Shown: in pieces, positions 17,572-27,481 of the stretch
Position numbering within the stretch: the first letter of the stretch is position 1
How the letters are laid out: every line of letters begins with the position of its first letter
Assembly: GCF_006715225.1 (NCBI RefSeq)
Contig: NZ_VFMU01000001.1
Span: 372,001 to 436,000, forward strand
Length of the DNA: 64,000 nt
Source: Arthrobacter sp. SLBN-112
GTDB taxonomy: Bacteria > Actinomycetota > Actinomycetes > Actinomycetales > Micrococcaceae
Direction: 5' to 3'
Translations under genes and position numbers: made by a program
Notes under the pieces: generated by a model
What the model saw: only the letters and a program-made list of their open reading frames with translations
Told to the model about the DNA's origin: nothing
Database searches by the model: none

Positions 17572-17612
17572 CGCCCCATCCCCCAGCAACACACCGAAGG
17601 AAGATTGAAGGC

Positions 17613-17990
17613 ATGGCCGTAGCCCGCCGTCGTATTGACGTCCAGGAAGGCAAAGCAGCACTGAAGGCGTGGCTGGAAGCTGCCCAGCCGGCGTCGGACG
17701 TTCCCTTGCCGCGGACGGTCCTGGCCACTGCCGTCAGGTACTCATTGGAGGAGGTGACGGCGCGTGCGCCGGGCAACTCCGTGGAGGTGCGCGTCCCGCC
17801 GTTTGGCGTCACCCAGTGCGTTGAGGGTCCGCGGCACACGCGCGGCACCCCGCCCAACGTGATTGAGTGCGACGCCGCCACCTGGCTTGGAATGGTCACC
17901 GGCCAGTTGGGCTGGGCGGAGGCAGTCGGGGCCGGCAAGGTGGCTGCGTCCGGCCTGCGCGCGGACCTGTCGGCCCTGCTGCCGCTGTAG
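17613..17990 (+). CDS. Sterol-carrier-family (SCP-2-like) small protein
   Basis: This 125-residue protein resembles the bacterial SCP-2 ortholog family, with the block RVPPFGVTQCVEG, then HTRGTPPNVIE and the C-terminal WLGMVTGQLGWAEAVGAGKVAASG. Members are small hydrophobic-pocket proteins; the ligand and role in actinobacteria are not established. GAAGGAAG precedes the ATG at 17613. It lies downstream of the asparaginase-family gene and converges on an SDR gene. Confidence 0.8.
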   Translation: MAVARRRIDVQEGKAALKAWLEAAQPASDVPLPRTVLATAVRYSLEEVTARAPGNSVEVRVPPFGVTQCVEGPRHTRGTPPNVIECDAATWLGMVTGQLGWAEAVGAGKVAASGLRADLSALLPL

Positions 17991-18004
17991 CCCTTCCGGT
18001 GCGG

Positions 18005-18766
18005 CTAGCCGCGGCCGATGAAGGGCATCCCTGCCGCGGTGACCACCACTGAGCCCACGCTGGCGGAGGCCGGCATGTTGGCCATCATCAGCACTGCCCG
18101 CGCCGCATCCGCCACCGGAAACATCGGCTCCACCTTGCGGCTGCCGTCCGCCTGCAGCGCACCCGAGCCGACGCCGATGGTGTCCATGATCTCGGTGGCG
18201 GTGTTGCCGATATCGATCTGCCCGCAGGTGATGCCGTAGCCGCGGCCGTCCAGTTCGATGCTCTTGGTCAGGCCGGTCATGGCGTGCTTGGTGACGGTGT
18301 AGGCCACGGTGCGCGGCCGGGGTGAATGCGCGGAGATGGAGCCGTTGTTGATGATCCGCCCGCCCTGAGGTTCCTGCGCCTTCATGGTCCGCACCGCCGC
18401 GGCGGCGCACAGCATGGACCCGGTAAGGTTCACGGCCAGGGTGGCGTTCCAGTCCGCCAGGCTGATCTCGTCCACCCCGGCCGCCGGGCCGAACACCCCG
18501 GCGTTGTTGAACAGCACGTCCACCCGTCCCCACTGTTGGCGGGCTGCCTCGAAAAGCCGCTCGACGTCGTCGGGCCGGGTCACGTCGCAGGGAACCACCA
18601 GGGCGTCGGGGCTGCCATCCGCTGTTTCCTTCAGCTGCGCCTCCCGGCGGCCGGCCAGGACCACGCGGTAGCCGTCGGCCAGCATCTGCCGGGCAACCTC
18701 CCGGCCGATGCCGGAGCCTGCGCCTGTGACGACGGCGACGCGTGCTGTGGGAGGGGAAGTGTCCAT
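18005..18766 (-). CDS. Short-chain dehydrogenase/reductase
   Basis: This classical SDR of 253 residues has the cofactor motif TGAGSGIG (residues 14-21), NNAG near residue 88, and the catalytic Ser with YxxxK (YTVTK) near residue 158. The Arg-containing AGRR after the second strand favours NADP(H). It is the third gene after the NCS1 transporter and the racemase-like gene on this strand (13-base gap), so it probably acts on the same imported compound. The substrate is unknown. Confidence 0.9.
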   Translation of the reverse strand: MDTSPPTARVAVVTGAGSGIGREVARQMLADGYRVVLAGRREAQLKETADGSPDALVVPCDVTRPDDVERLFEAARQQWGRVDVLFNNAGVFGPAAGVDEISLADWNATLAVNLTGSMLCAAAAVRTMKAQEPQGGRIINNGSISAHSPRPRTVAYTVTKHAMTGLTKSIELDGRGYGITCGQIDIGNTATEIMDTIGVGSGALQADGSRKVEPMFPVADAARAVLMMANMPASASVGSVVVTAAGMPFIGRG

Positions 18767-18779
18767 GCGCTCTCCTGGG

Positions 18780-19523
18780 CTAAAGCTGGGCCGGCACGGC
18801 CGGCTTGTTCAGCGGCCAGCCTATGACGGTCTTGGGCCGCGGCGCAGCGAACGTCCGCACCTTGGAGGTGGTCAGGCGCATGCGGACCAGGGATTCGGCG
18901 ATGGTCACGGCAGAGGCTACGCCATCCACCACGGGAACACCTGCCCGTTGCCGGATCTGCTCGTCCAGGCCGGCCATGCCGCCGCAGCCAAGGACAATCA
19001 CCTCAGCCCGGTCCTGGGTTACGGCCAGCATCGCCTGGTTGATGATGGCTTCCACGGCGCGCTCCGGTTCTTCCTCAAGTTCCAGGACTGCCATGCCGCT
19101 GGCACGGACTGACGCGCACCTGGCGTCCAGCCCGGCCAGCTTCAGCCGGTCCTCGATGAGGGGTACCGTCCGGTCCAGGGTGGTGACCACCGAATACTTG
19201 TGCCCCAGGAACATGGCCGTGCTGGCGGCGGCCTCGGTGATGTCGACGACCGGGACGTCCAGCAGCTCCTGCAGCCCCTCGCGGCCGTGCTCGCCGTATC
19301 CTGCCTGGATGACGGCGTCGAAGGGCCCGGGGTGGGACGTGACGGCGTCCATCACGGCTATGGCGGCAAGGTAGCTTTCGAAGTTTCCTTCACAGGAGTC
19401 GGCGCCGAACCTCGGGGTGATGCCGACGATCTCCGTGCCGGGAGCGGCCACGCTGCGCGCCGATGCGGCGATCGAGTCTGTCATTGACTGGGTGGTGTTG
19501 ACGTTTGCGACGAGTATGCGCAT
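18780..19523 (-). CDS. Asp/Glu/hydantoin racemase superfamily protein lacking the first catalytic Cys
   Basis: This 247-residue protein has the HyuE/allantoin racemase fold markers [11 protein letters not shown] and [11 protein letters not shown]. Hydantoin and allantoin racemases use two Cys, near residues 76-79 and 181-184. Here the second is present (Cys180), but the first position is Gly75 (IQAGYGEHG where racemases have ACxGDPG). Arylmalonate decarboxylase of the same superfamily has exactly this Gly/Cys pattern, so decarboxylation or isomerisation is possible rather than racemisation. The gene lies 53 bases after an allantoin/nucleobase-type NCS1 permease, so a purine- or hydantoin-related substrate is likely. 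The start is ATG at 19523 with an AAGGA motif upstream. Confidence 0.82.
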   Translation of the reverse strand: MRILVANVNTTQSMTDSIAASARSVAAPGTEIVGITPRFGADSCEGNFESYLAAIAVMDAVTSHPGPFDAVIQAGYGEHGREGLQELLDVPVVDITEAAASTAMFLGHKYSVVTTLDRTVPLIEDRLKLAGLDARCASVRASGMAVLELEEEPERAVEAIINQAMLAVTQDRAEVIVLGCGGMAGLDEQIRQRAGVPVVDGVASAVTIAESLVRMRLTTSKVRTFAAPRPKTVIGWPLNKPAVPAQL

Positions 19524-19576
19524 GGGGAGGATCCTTGGTCGGGCGGCCGTGGTTGGGCCGTGTTCAGTGGTGGGGC

Positions 19577-21145
19577 TTAGTGGGTGCTGACGACGGCGAT
19601 GGCCTCGCCGTCGCGGTCGTCCAGCCTTTGGTTGCGGTCGGCGATGAAGAAGTACAGTGCCGCTGCTATGCCCGCTGCGAAGAACCAGGCGAAGGGTGCC
19701 GCGGCAGCCAGCCCGGGTACGAAGGCGATCAGCAGGGCCAGGACGGCCGCCGGAACCATGGCGATGATCGCCCGCGGGTTCACGCCTTTTCGGTAGAAGT
19801 ACGCGCCTTCCGGTGATGCCGTGTAGAGCTCGGGGACATTGACCTTGCCGCGGCGGATCAGCCAGTAGTCCGCCATGACGACGCCGAACAGCGGGCCAAG
19901 CAACGCACCGAGGCCGCCGAGGAAGTACACGATGACCAGCGGGTTGTTGTAAAGGTTCCAGGGCAGGATGACCAGTCCGATGGTGCCCGAGACCATTGCG
20001 GCCCTGCGGAAGTTCAACCGCCGGGGGAACAGGTTGGTCAGGGCGTACACGGGGGCGACGAAGTTGGCCATGAGGTTCACGGCGATGGTCAGGATCAACA
20101 GGGCAAGGCAGGCAAGGACCAGGAACAGCGTGTTGGGGATGGTCTGGACGATATCCGACGGGCTCTTGATGATGGTGCCGTTGATCTTGAACTGGCCGCC
20201 GGCCATGACCACCACGATGGCGCCGAACACGAGCATGTTGATGGGGATGCCCCAGAAGTTGCCGCGGACCACCGCCTTTTTGGAGACCGCTGAGCGGGTG
20301 AAATCGCAGAAGTTCAGGACGAACGTGCCGTAGATCGAGACCCAGAGGGCGCCGCCGGCGAAGATGGTGAGCCACATTTCCGGCCCTTCCAGGGCCTTGT
20401 TGGAAGACCAGGCGATGCTTCCGCCGGCTTCCACGAAGATCCAGACAGCCATCGCGGCCATGGTGGCGAGGATGACAGGGCCGGCGAATGCCTCGTATTT
20501 GCGGATCATTTCCATGCCGAAGCTGACGATGACCAGCTGCACCACCCAGAGGGCCACGAAGGCCATCCATCCCAGCGTGGACAGTCCCAGGATGGAGTCC
20601 TGGTCCAGGTCCCCCAGGGCCGGGAACATGGCTACGAGCATCACGCGGAAGACCACGGAAGCGAGGTAGGTCTGGATGCCGAACCATGCCACGGCCACCG
20701 CGCCGCGGAGGAGGCTGGCAATCTGGGCACCCCTGATGCCGAAACTGATGCGGCTCATGACCGGGAAGGGGACACCGGTCTTGACCCCCATGAAACCGGA
20801 AAGGGTCAGGAGTCCGAACAGCAGCGCGGCACCAATGCCAAGTGCCATCAGGATCTGCCAGCCGCCCAGACCCAGGGCGAACAGTCCGATGGCAAAGGCA
20901 TAGTTGCCCAGGCTGTGCACGTCGTTGGCCCAGAGGGTGAAGATGCTGTAGCCCGTCCAGCTGCGGCCCGCGCGTTTGGTGGGGGCAAGGTCGGCGTTGT
21001 AGAGGGAAGGGCTGATGCTTGTGCCTGAAGCTGCGCTGGCGGTTTCGCACAGGGCTTCAACGCTGCCCGACGGATGGGCTGGAACGGCTGACGTCTCTGT
21101 CAGCCCCTGGCCCGCGTCAACGCCCGTGGAGGGAGGGGTTTGCAT
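19577..21145 (-). CDS. NCS1 family transporter (allantoin/hydantoin/nucleobase type)
   Basis: This 522-residue inner-membrane permease has about 12 hydrophobic helices. The segment WANDVHSLGNYAFAIGLF and the GLGGWQIL block closely resemble PucI-type allantoin permeases of the nucleobase:cation symporter-1 family, which import allantoin, hydantoins or nucleobases with Na+ or H+. The ATG at 21145 is chosen because the extra 23 upstream residues look like leader sequence. It is the first gene of a permease / racemase-like / SDR transcript. An IclR-type inverted repeat (21206-21222) lies 61 bases upstream, linking it to the purine regulon. Confidence 0.9.
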   Translation of the reverse strand: MQTPPSTGVDAGQGLTETSAVPAHPSGSVEALCETASAASGTSISPSLYNADLAPTKRAGRSWTGYSIFTLWANDVHSLGNYAFAIGLFALGLGGWQILMALGIGAALLFGLLTLSGFMGVKTGVPFPVMSRISFGIRGAQIASLLRGAVAVAWFGIQTYLASVVFRVMLVAMFPALGDLDQDSILGLSTLGWMAFVALWVVQLVIVSFGMEMIRKYEAFAGPVILATMAAMAVWIFVEAGGSIAWSSNKALEGPEMWLTIFAGGALWVSIYGTFVLNFCDFTRSAVSKKAVVRGNFWGIPINMLVFGAIVVVMAGGQFKINGTIIKSPSDIVQTIPNTLFLVLACLALLILTIAVNLMANFVAPVYALTNLFPRRLNFRRAAMVSGTIGLVILPWNLYNNPLVIVYFLGGLGALLGPLFGVVMADYWLIRRGKVNVPELYTASPEGAYFYRKGVNPRAIIAMVPAAVLALLIAFVPGLAAAAPFAWFFAAGIAAALYFFIADRNQRLDDRDGEAIAVVSTH

Positions 21146-21205
21146 AGGGTTCTCAATTCTTTGGAGGATTCCGGGTGGTGAGGCCGACGCTTGGTCGTTT
21201 CTGTT

Positions 21206-21222
21206 ATTCCACATTGCGGAAT
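21206..21222. promoter_or_regulatory. Candidate IclR-type operator (ATTCC-N7-GGAAT)
   Basis: ATTCC-ACATTGC-GGAAT is a perfect 5+5 inverted repeat with a 7-base centre. It resembles repeats at 36570-36586 and 39735-39751 and imperfect copies at 21403-21417 and 43630-43644. Here it lies upstream of the NCS1 permease gene. Confidence 0.6.
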
Positions 21223-21355
21223 CGAGATATTGAATAGTGAAATAATGGTATGACCTGCGTCACTGACGGTCAAGCGGCAGCATCAGTGCAAGCCAGTCAC
21301 AAACGGCTGCTTTCTGCCGTCCGCCTGATTCTCCGCCCGCATGCCAGCCGTCACG

Positions 21356-21384
21356 TTGACCGAGCCTCAGACTCTCACTATTCT
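21356..21384 (+). promoter_or_regulatory. Probable aceE promoter
   Basis: TTGACC (21356-21361) and TATTCT (21379-21384) are 17 bases apart. The predicted start is near 21391, giving a leader of about 65 bases before the GTG at 21458. Confidence 0.6.
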
Positions 21385-21402
21385 CATCTAGCAATAATGT
21401 TT

Positions 21403-21417
21403 TCTCGCAATACGAAA
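21403..21417. promoter_or_regulatory. Imperfect IclR-type repeat in the aceE leader
   Basis: TCTC-GCAATAC-GAAA has the same 7-base-spaced geometry as the perfect repeat 180 bases away, with one half-site mismatch. It lies just downstream of the predicted aceE start, where a bound protein could block elongation. Confidence 0.4.
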
Positions 21418-21457
21418 AACATGCGCCCGATGCGTTCAAAGATGAAAAGAGGCTGAC

Positions 21458-24199
21458 GTGGCTGCAGGAGAAGATACCTCCCATATCCTCAGCGGGTTGA
21501 CTAACCAGCTGCCTGATCGTGATCCGGAAGAGACTGCCGAGTGGGTTGAGTCCCTGGACGCGTTGATCAGGGAACAGGGCACCGAGCGTGCCCAATACAT
21601 CATGCGGAGCCTGCTGCAGCGCGCGGGCGCGCAGAGCGTCGGGGTGCCGATGGTGACCACCACCGATTATGTGAACACGATCCCGGTGGACCAGGAAGCC
21701 CAGTTCCCGGGCAACGAGGAGTACGAGCGCCGGTACCGTGCGTACATGCGGTGGAACGCCGCGGTCATGGTCCACCGGGCGCAGCGGCCCGATATCGGGG
21801 TCGGCGGGCACATCTCCACCTACGCCGGGGCCGCGACTCTGTACGAGGTCGGGTTCAACCACTTCTTCCGCGGCAAGGACCACCCCGGCGGCGGGGACCA
21901 GGTCTTCTTCCAGGGCCACGCCTCCCCCGGCATGTACGCCCGGGCGTTCATGGAAGGACGCCTGTCCGAGGAGGACCTGGACGGGTTCCGGCAGGAAAAG
22001 TCCCGTGAAGGCCATGCCCTGTCCTCCTACCCGCACCCGCGCCTGATGCCGCACTTCTGGGAATTCCCCACCGTGTCCATGGGCATCGGCCCGATGAACG
22101 CGATCTACCAGGCCCAGAACAACCGGTACCTGCACAACCGCGGCCTGAAGGACACGTCTGACCAGCAGGTCTGGGCGTTCCTGGGCGACGGCGAAATGGA
22201 CGAGCCCGAGTCCCGCGGCCTGCTCCAGCTCGCCGCGAACGAGAACCTGGACAACCTGAACTTCGTGATCAACTGCAACCTCCAGCGCCTGGACGGCCCG
22301 GTACGGGGCAACGGCAAGATCATGCAGGAACTCGAAGCGTTCTTCCGCGGCGCGGGCTGGAACGTGATCAAGGTCGTCTGGGGCCGGGAGTGGGATGACC
22401 TGCTCACCCGCGACACCGACGGGTCCCTGGTGAAGATCATGAACGAGACCGTCGACGGGGACTACCAGACCTACAAAGCCGAATCCGGCGGGTTCGTCCG
22501 CGAACACTTCTTCGGCAAGACCCCGCAGACCAAAGACCTCGTCGCGGACCTCACCGATGACCAGATCTGGAACCTCAAACGCGGCGGCCACGACTACCGC
22601 AAGGTCTACGCCGCCTACAAGGCCGCCACCGAATTCAAGGGCAAACCCACCGTCATCCTCGCCCACACCGTCAAGGGCTACGGCCTGGGCCCGCACTTCG
22701 AGGGCCGCAACGCGACCCACCAGATGAAGAAACTGACCCAGGATGACCTGAAGAAGTTCCGCGACCACCTCCGGATCCCCGTCACCGACGAACAGATCGA
22801 GAACGACGCGTACCGGCCGCCGTACTACCACCCCGGTAACGACGCCCCGGAAATCAAGTACATGATGGAACGCCGTGCCGCCCTCGGCGGGTCCGTCCCG
22901 GAGCGCCGGAACACCCACGCCGAAATCGCGTTGCCGGACGCGAAGTCCTACGAGGTGGCCAAGCGCGGATCCGGCAAGCAGCAGGCCGCCACCACCATGG
23001 CCTTCGTCCGGCTCCTCAAGGACCTGATGCGGGATAAGAACTTCGGCAAGCACATCGCCCCGATCATCCCCGACGAAGCCCGTACCTTCGGCATGGATGC
23101 GTTCTTCCCCACCGCGAAGATCTACAACCCCAAGGGCCAGAACTACCTCTCCGTGGACCGCGACCTGGTCCTGGCCTACAAGGAATCCCCCGCCGGGCAA
23201 CTGATCCACCCCGGCATCAACGAAGCCGGCGCCGTGGCAGCCTTCACCGCCGCCGGGACCTCCTACGCCACCCACGGCGTGCCCCTGGTCCCGGTCTACG
23301 TGTTCTACTCCATGTTCGGCTTCCAGCGCACCGGCGACGCCTTCTGGGCAGCAGCAGACCAAATGACCCGCGGCTTCATCATCGGCGCCACCGCAGGACG
23401 GACCACCCTCACCGGCGAAGGCCTCCAGCACGCCGACGGCCACTCCCCCCTGCTGGCCTCCACCAACCCCGCCGTCATCACCTACGACCCCGCCTACGGC
23501 TACGAAATCGGGCACATCATGCGCTCCGGCCTCGAACGCATGTACGGGCCGGACTCGGACGAGAAGAACGTCATGTACTACCTCACCGTGTACAACGAAC
23601 CCATCGTCCAACCCGCAGAACCGGAAAACCTCGACGTCGAAGGCGTCATCAAGGGCATCTACCTCCTCGCCCCGGCAAAGATCGACGGTCCCCGCACCCA
23701 GATCCTCGCCTCCGGCGTCTCCGTGCCCTGGGCCATCGACGCCCAACGCATCCTGGCCGATGACTGGAACGTCTCCGCCGACGTCTGGTCCGTCACCTCC
23801 TGGAACGAACTGCGCCGCGACGGACTCGCCGCCGAAGAAGAAGCCTTCCTCAACCCCGGCCAACCCGCCCGCACCCCCTTCGTCACCCAACAACTCGAAG
23901 GCGCCACCGGCCCCATCGTCGCCGTATCCGACTACATGAAAGCCGTGCCCGACCAGATCCGCCAATTCGTCCCCAACGAATTCGCCACCCTCGGCGCCGA
24001 CGGCTTCGGCTTCTCCGACACCCGCGCAGCAGCCCGCCGCTACTTCAAAAACGACACCCACTCCATCGTGGTGAAAGTGCTGCAGCTGCTCGCGGCGAGG
24101 GGCGAAGTCGAGGCGGGAGCGCCGCAATACGCGCTGGACCGCTACAAGCTGCTGGATGTCAACGCCGGAACCACCGGCGGGGCAGGCGGCGACGCCTGA
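21458..24199 (+). CDS. aceE: Pyruvate dehydrogenase E1 component (homodimeric AceE type)
   Basis: AceE decarboxylates pyruvate with thiamine diphosphate and acetylates the lipoyl groups of E2. It has 913 residues from GTG 21458, the full length for this form, with AAAAGAGG upstream. The ThDP-binding motif is [10 protein letters not shown] with NFVINCNLQ (about residues 243-275), followed by the [10 protein letters not shown] block; the C-terminal transketolase-like half includes [14 protein letters not shown]. No E2 or E3 gene is adjacent, which is usual in actinobacteria. Codon use is strongly biased, as expected for a highly expressed gene, and leaves a long empty antisense frame. Confidence 0.97.
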   Translation: MAAGEDTSHILSGLTNQLPDRDPEETAEWVESLDALIREQGTERAQYIMRSLLQRAGAQSVGVPMVTTTDYVNTIPVDQEAQFPGNEEYERRYRAYMRWNAAVMVHRAQRPDIGVGGHISTYAGAATLYEVGFNHFFRGKDHPGGGDQVFFQGHASPGMYARAFMEGRLSEEDLDGFRQEKSREGHALSSYPHPRLMPHFWEFPTVSMGIGPMNAIYQAQNNRYLHNRGLKDTSDQQVWAFLGDGEMDEPESRGLLQLAANENLDNLNFVINCNLQRLDGPVRGNGKIMQELEAFFRGAGWNVIKVVWGREWDDLLTRDTDGSLVKIMNETVDGDYQTYKAESGGFVREHFFGKTPQTKDLVADLTDDQIWNLKRGGHDYRKVYAAYKAATEFKGKPTVILAHTVKGYGLGPHFEGRNATHQMKKLTQDDLKKFRDHLRIPVTDEQIENDAYRPPYYHPGNDAPEIKYMMERRAALGGSVPERRNTHAEIALPDAKSYEVAKRGSGKQQAATTMAFVRLLKDLMRDKNFGKHIAPIIPDEARTFGMDAFFPTAKIYNPKGQNYLSVDRDLVLAYKESPAGQLIHPGINEAGAVAAFTAAGTSYATHGVPLVPVYVFYSMFGFQRTGDAFWAAADQMTRGFIIGATAGRTTLTGEGLQHADGHSPLLASTNPAVITYDPAYGYEIGHIMRSGLERMYGPDSDEKNVMYYLTVYNEPIVQPAEPENLDVEGVIKGIYLLAPAKIDGPRTQILASGVSVPWAIDAQRILADDWNVSADVWSVTSWNELRRDGLAAEEEAFLNPGQPARTPFVTQQLEGATGPIVAVSDYMKAVPDQIRQFVPNEFATLGADGFGFSDTRAAARRYFKNDTHSIVVKVLQLLAARGEVEAGAPQYALDRYKLLDVNAGTTGGAGGDA

Positions 24200-24237
24200 G
24201 GCCTTGGATCCTCCCCAAAGGGGAGTCGTTGGGCCTA

Positions 24238-24266
24238 TTGACGTGCGGGCAGAGGCGGTCTGTACT
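24238..24266 (+). promoter_or_regulatory. Probable promoter of the nitronate monooxygenase gene
   Basis: TTGACG (24238-24243) and TGTACT (24261-24266) are separated by 17 bases, with a start expected near 24273 and the ATG at 24315. A small CTCCCC-AAA-GGGGAG hairpin (24211-24225) just upstream may terminate aceE. Confidence 0.5.
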
Positions 24267-24314
24267 TGCCCTGTTACCCGTTCCTGTCGTGAGAAAGAGC
24301 AGCGGTGAAGTTCT

Positions 24315-25292
24315 ATGCTGCGGACGCCTTTTTGTGATCTTCTCGGCATTCAGTACCCCATCATGCAGGCGGGGATGGGACCATTCGGCAGCAGCGCTGC
24401 ATTGGCAGCCGCTGTTTCCAATGCCGGCGCGCTGGGCAGCCTCGGCGGTGCGCTTCGCACCGCCGAGGACCTCCGCGGGGGAATCCGGAAGGTTCAGCAG
24501 CTCACGGGGCGGCCCTTCGCCGTCAACTTCACCCAGCCTTGGCTCCAGGGCCATCCCGAATCGTTCGATATCGCTTTGGAGATGGGCGCACCCGTCATCT
24601 CCCTGGCACTGGGTGACCCCGCCCGGCTTCCCGAAAGAGCGCACGCGGCGGGGGCCCTTTTTATACAACAGGTCCATACCGTTCAGCAGGCCCGGTCGGC
24701 CGCCGAGCGGGGTGCTGACGTGATTATCGCCCAAGGCGCGGAGGCGGGCGGTTTTGGCGGGAGCATTTCCACGTTCGTTCTGGTACCACAGGTGGTCGAT
24801 GCAGTGACCCCTTTGCCGGTTCTCGCCGCCGGCGGGATCGCGGATGGCAGGGGTGTGGCTGCTGCCATCATGCTGGGCGCTCAGGGCGTCAATATGGGGA
24901 CGCGCTTCCTGGCGTCAGTGGAAGCATCCATCAGCGAAAGCTGGAAGCAATCCCTTGTAGCCGCCGACTCCCAGGACGCCGTCAAGGTGGAGGTTTGGGA
25001 TGACATTTTCGCCAAACCAGTCAACGGCGCGTTCGATGTGGTTCCGCGTGCACTGCGCACCCCCTTCATCAACCAGTGGCTTACCAACCGGGCACAAGCG
25101 GGTCAGCAGGCAGCCCGTCTCCAGGAAGATATCGGCGCGGGGATCCGGGAGGGCCGGATGGAGGAGTATGTGCCGTTCACGGGCCAGTCGGCCGGGCTGA
25201 TCGGCAGTGTCCTTCCTGCGGCAGACATTGTGGAGGAGCTGGTAGCCGTTGCCATGGCATCATTGCGGCGGACCGGGGAACTGGATGCATAA
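24315..25292 (+). CDS. Nitronate monooxygenase family flavoprotein
   Basis: This 325-residue FMN-dependent TIM-barrel protein belongs to the nitronate monooxygenase / 2-nitropropane dioxygenase family. Markers are the N-terminal YPIMQAGMG (about residues 14-22), the FMN-phosphate loop AQGAEAGGFGG (about 139-149), LAAGGIADGRG (about 170-180) and MGTRFLAS. The family oxidises alkyl nitronates such as propionate-3-nitronate, a plant and fungal toxin. Some relatives are enoyl reductases, so the exact reaction is open. Its own promoter separates it from aceE. Confidence 0.88.
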   Translation: MLRTPFCDLLGIQYPIMQAGMGPFGSSAALAAAVSNAGALGSLGGALRTAEDLRGGIRKVQQLTGRPFAVNFTQPWLQGHPESFDIALEMGAPVISLALGDPARLPERAHAAGALFIQQVHTVQQARSAAERGADVIIAQGAEAGGFGGSISTFVLVPQVVDAVTPLPVLAAGGIADGRGVAAAIMLGAQGVNMGTRFLASVEASISESWKQSLVAADSQDAVKVEVWDDIFAKPVNGAFDVVPRALRTPFINQWLTNRAQAGQQAARLQEDIGAGIREGRMEEYVPFTGQSAGLIGSVLPAADIVEELVAVAMASLRRTGELDA

Positions 25293-25301
25293 GAGACGTC
25301 T

Positions 25302-25307
25302 TACAGT
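25302..25307 (+). promoter_or_regulatory. Probable -10 (TACAGT) for leaderless MobA/MocA-like gene
   Basis: TACAGT ends six bases before the ATG at 25314, and there is no ribosome-binding site between them. This is the same geometry as at 16543 and 38173. Confidence 0.45.
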
Positions 25308-25313
25308 GCACAT

Positions 25314-25967
25314 ATGAGAAGCATGGACTCCGCCGGCGCGGCCGGCTTGGCTGGTCGCGCCGTGACCGGACTAATTCTTGCCGCCGGGGCTGGGATCCGG
25401 CTCGGTCTGGGCCCTAAGGCATCGCTTCCCTACCGCGGGCGGCCGCTGGTGGAGGCGATCGCCGGGAACCTCCTCGACGGCGGCTGCCGCGAGGTGGTGG
25501 TGGTCCTCGGAGCGGGCGCACCGGACGTGGCAGCCACGGCCGAACTGGACCGCTACCGGGTCATCGTCAACCAGGACTGGCACACGGGAATGGGCGGTTC
25601 GTTCCTGCTCGGCAGCCAGGCAGCGGATCCGGAAGACCACCTGCTGATCGCACTGGTGGACCAGCCCGGCGTGACGTCCGCAACGGTGGAGCGGCTGCTG
25701 GCCCGCCACCGCCCCGGACGGATCACCGCCGCCGCGTACCGCCGCCGGGACGGCCTCGACGAAGGCGGGGACGCCGAACTCCGGAGGGGTCACCCGCTGC
25801 TCATCGACGCCTCACTGAGGGACGCGGTGTGCGCGACTGTAACGGGCGACGCCGGGGCACGCGGCTTCCTGCAGGCGCATCCGGAGCTGGTGGATGCGGT
25901 GGATTGCAGCGACCAGTCAACCGGTGAGGACGTGGATACTCCGGACCAGTTGCACCTTCTCCGCTGA
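25314..25967 (+). CDS. Nucleotidyltransferase family protein (MobA/MocA-like)
   Basis: This 217-residue NTP transferase has the N-terminal signature LILAAGAGIRLGLGPKASLP (about residues 20-39). The metal-binding region reads ALVDQPGVT, with ring-stacking blocks typical of MobA/MocA enzymes that link CMP or GMP to molybdopterin. Xanthine dehydrogenase and XdhC, which need a cytosine-dinucleotide or similar cofactor, lie 4 kb away, and an MCD cofactor role fits but is inferred. Other sugar-nucleotide or lactate-guanylyl transferases share the fold. Translation is probably leaderless. Confidence 0.82.
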   Translation: MRSMDSAGAAGLAGRAVTGLILAAGAGIRLGLGPKASLPYRGRPLVEAIAGNLLDGGCREVVVVLGAGAPDVAATAELDRYRVIVNQDWHTGMGGSFLLGSQAADPEDHLLIALVDQPGVTSATVERLLARHRPGRITAAAYRRRDGLDEGGDAELRRGHPLLIDASLRDAVCATVTGDAGARGFLQAHPELVDAVDCSDQSTGEDVDTPDQLHLLR

Positions 25968-25990
25968 CCCCGGCTGACATCCGCTGATGG

Positions 25991-27430
25991 TCATGCGTGC
26001 ACGCGAAGGTACCGTTCAAGGGCATCTTCTCCGGGTGACTTTCCATGTCGAAAGAAGTCAACACTGCCAAGCCTTAGTCCCTCCGGCCAGTGTGGTGGTT
26101 CCCAGTCCTGGTGTTCGCTTTTGTAGTGCCGGCCCGTGGGTGAGGTCCAGCCGGGTGGTTCGTTCTTGCCCGCCGGGGTGGGTTTCCAGCCGGTGGTGTG
26201 CCGGAGCCTGTGGTGCTTTGGGCAGGGCTGTCCCAAATTGCTGATCCCCGTTGTGCCGCCGTTGGCCCACGCGAGGATATGGTCGGCGTCGTTGTCCAGG
26301 GAGTTGTTGCTGCAACCGGGGAACGGACACTTGCCGTCCCGCATCCTCAGCCAGGCCCGCATCGCTTTCGTGATTCGGTAGCTGGTCCTGCCGATCTCCA
26401 GCGGCGCCCCGTCCCGCGGATCCACCAACACACGGTGAAACGAATCTGCCCCGTCCGCGACAAGCCGCTGTGCCATCGACGGCGGGATCGGCCCGTACCC
26501 GTCCAGCACCGCCGGCTCATCAGTCACCCCCATCAGCGCGAACACCGGGACCGTCACCAAAACCTGGGCCCTGATCGGCGACGGGACCCCCGCGGGGCCG
26601 GTACCACTGCCGGTGCTGTTGCTGCTGCCAAGAACCGAATCGGCGAAATTGTCGGCACGCAGCTGGGGCATGCTCCGGGACTCGTGCGGGCCCTGCATCC
26701 CACGGGCAACAGCGGTGAGCCGGTTCCAGCCAGCCACAGCCTGCTCCGCCGGGAGGTACGCCGAGAGCCAGGCCATCCCGTCCTGGTCCGGCCGAAAGTC
26801 CACCCGCCGGTCCAGTACCGATCTGGCGTGCCGCTTCTCGATCGACTCCGCGTGGTGGCGTTCCCGCCAGAGCCGGGCCTTGGCCTTGAACCGATGCGCC
26901 GGCATCTGCCCCACCGGGCACCCCCGCACGGCGTCAGGTGCGTCTGGGTCCAGGAAATGCGCTTCCAACGCCGCCGCACCGGCGGCATCAAGACCGGCCG
27001 TTTCGTCGGCCATGGCCACGGCGTGCTGCCACGACAGGCTCCCGGCCCGCAAAGCCTCCAAGGTCCGCGGCAAACCGACGGTCAGGGCATGGGACGTGGC
27101 AAGGAACGACCCCGCAGCCCGCGGACCCAACGCCAGCACGCACCCTATCTCCGCCGCGACCGCCATCTCCAGCGCCACCACCGGGGTATCCGGCGGCGCA
27201 AGAGCATGGGCAGTCTCCGCGTACCGCACCGCAGCCTTCACCTTTAGCCCCGCGATCCCGGACTCCACCTCACGGGCACCGGCCAGAATATCCAGGCACC
27301 CATCAGCCAACCCCGCTAGCGGATCAGTCACCGAAAACGGCAACGACCCCGCCCCATCCACCTCAGCATTGAGCACACCAACAGCGGCGCGGATGTCCTC
27401 CAACGCCTTCACCACCGCCGCTTTCCCCAT
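25991..27430 (-). CDS. DUF222 domain HNH endonuclease family protein
   Basis: This 479-residue protein has a long N-terminal DUF222 region (about residues 30-340) and a C-terminal HNH nuclease motif: CPFPGCSN, then DADHILAW with the paired Cys and His in QPCPKHHRLRH (about residues 370-415). The metal- and phosphate-binding residues look intact. These proteins are found in many paralogous copies in actinobacteria, often linked to transferred regions; function is unestablished. Base use matches the neighbours and I see no mobile-element ends. Confidence 0.9.
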   Translation of the reverse strand: MGKAAVVKALEDIRAAVGVLNAEVDGAGSLPFSVTDPLAGLADGCLDILAGAREVESGIAGLKVKAAVRYAETAHALAPPDTPVVALEMAVAAEIGCVLALGPRAAGSFLATSHALTVGLPRTLEALRAGSLSWQHAVAMADETAGLDAAGAAALEAHFLDPDAPDAVRGCPVGQMPAHRFKAKARLWRERHHAESIEKRHARSVLDRRVDFRPDQDGMAWLSAYLPAEQAVAGWNRLTAVARGMQGPHESRSMPQLRADNFADSVLGSSNSTGSGTGPAGVPSPIRAQVLVTVPVFALMGVTDEPAVLDGYGPIPPSMAQRLVADGADSFHRVLVDPRDGAPLEIGRTSYRITKAMRAWLRMRDGKCPFPGCSNNSLDNDADHILAWANGGTTGISNLGQPCPKHHRLRHTTGWKPTPAGKNEPPGWTSPTGRHYKSEHQDWEPPHWPEGLRLGSVDFFRHGKSPGEDALERYLRVHA

Positions 27431-27481
27431 AAACCCATCATGGCAAGGGGGTCTGACATTCTGGCCTGCAAAGAGTTCAGC

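Larger units (their letters stand above)
21146..21457. other. Divergent intergenic region, NCS1 permease / aceE
   Basis: This 312-base region without a gene holds the inverted repeat at 21206-21222 on the permease side, an AT-rich stretch at 21223-21250, the aceE promoter at 21356-21384 and a second, imperfect repeat copy at 21403-21417. I see no small gene or RNA in it. Confidence 0.7.

Noticed and set aside
19524..21050. Long minus-strand frame fused upstream of the racemase-like gene
   Set aside because: It overlaps the NCS1 permease gene in another frame. Real racemase homology begins at ATG 19523.
21260..24349. 1029-residue open frame opposite aceE
   Set aside because: The strong third-position GC bias of aceE removes stops from the antisense strand. 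The predicted product is low-complexity and has no ribosome-binding site.
25991..27430. DUF222-HNH gene as a mobile intron or homing element
   Set aside because: I see no flanking repeats, intron structure or disrupted host gene. Base use is like its neighbours.
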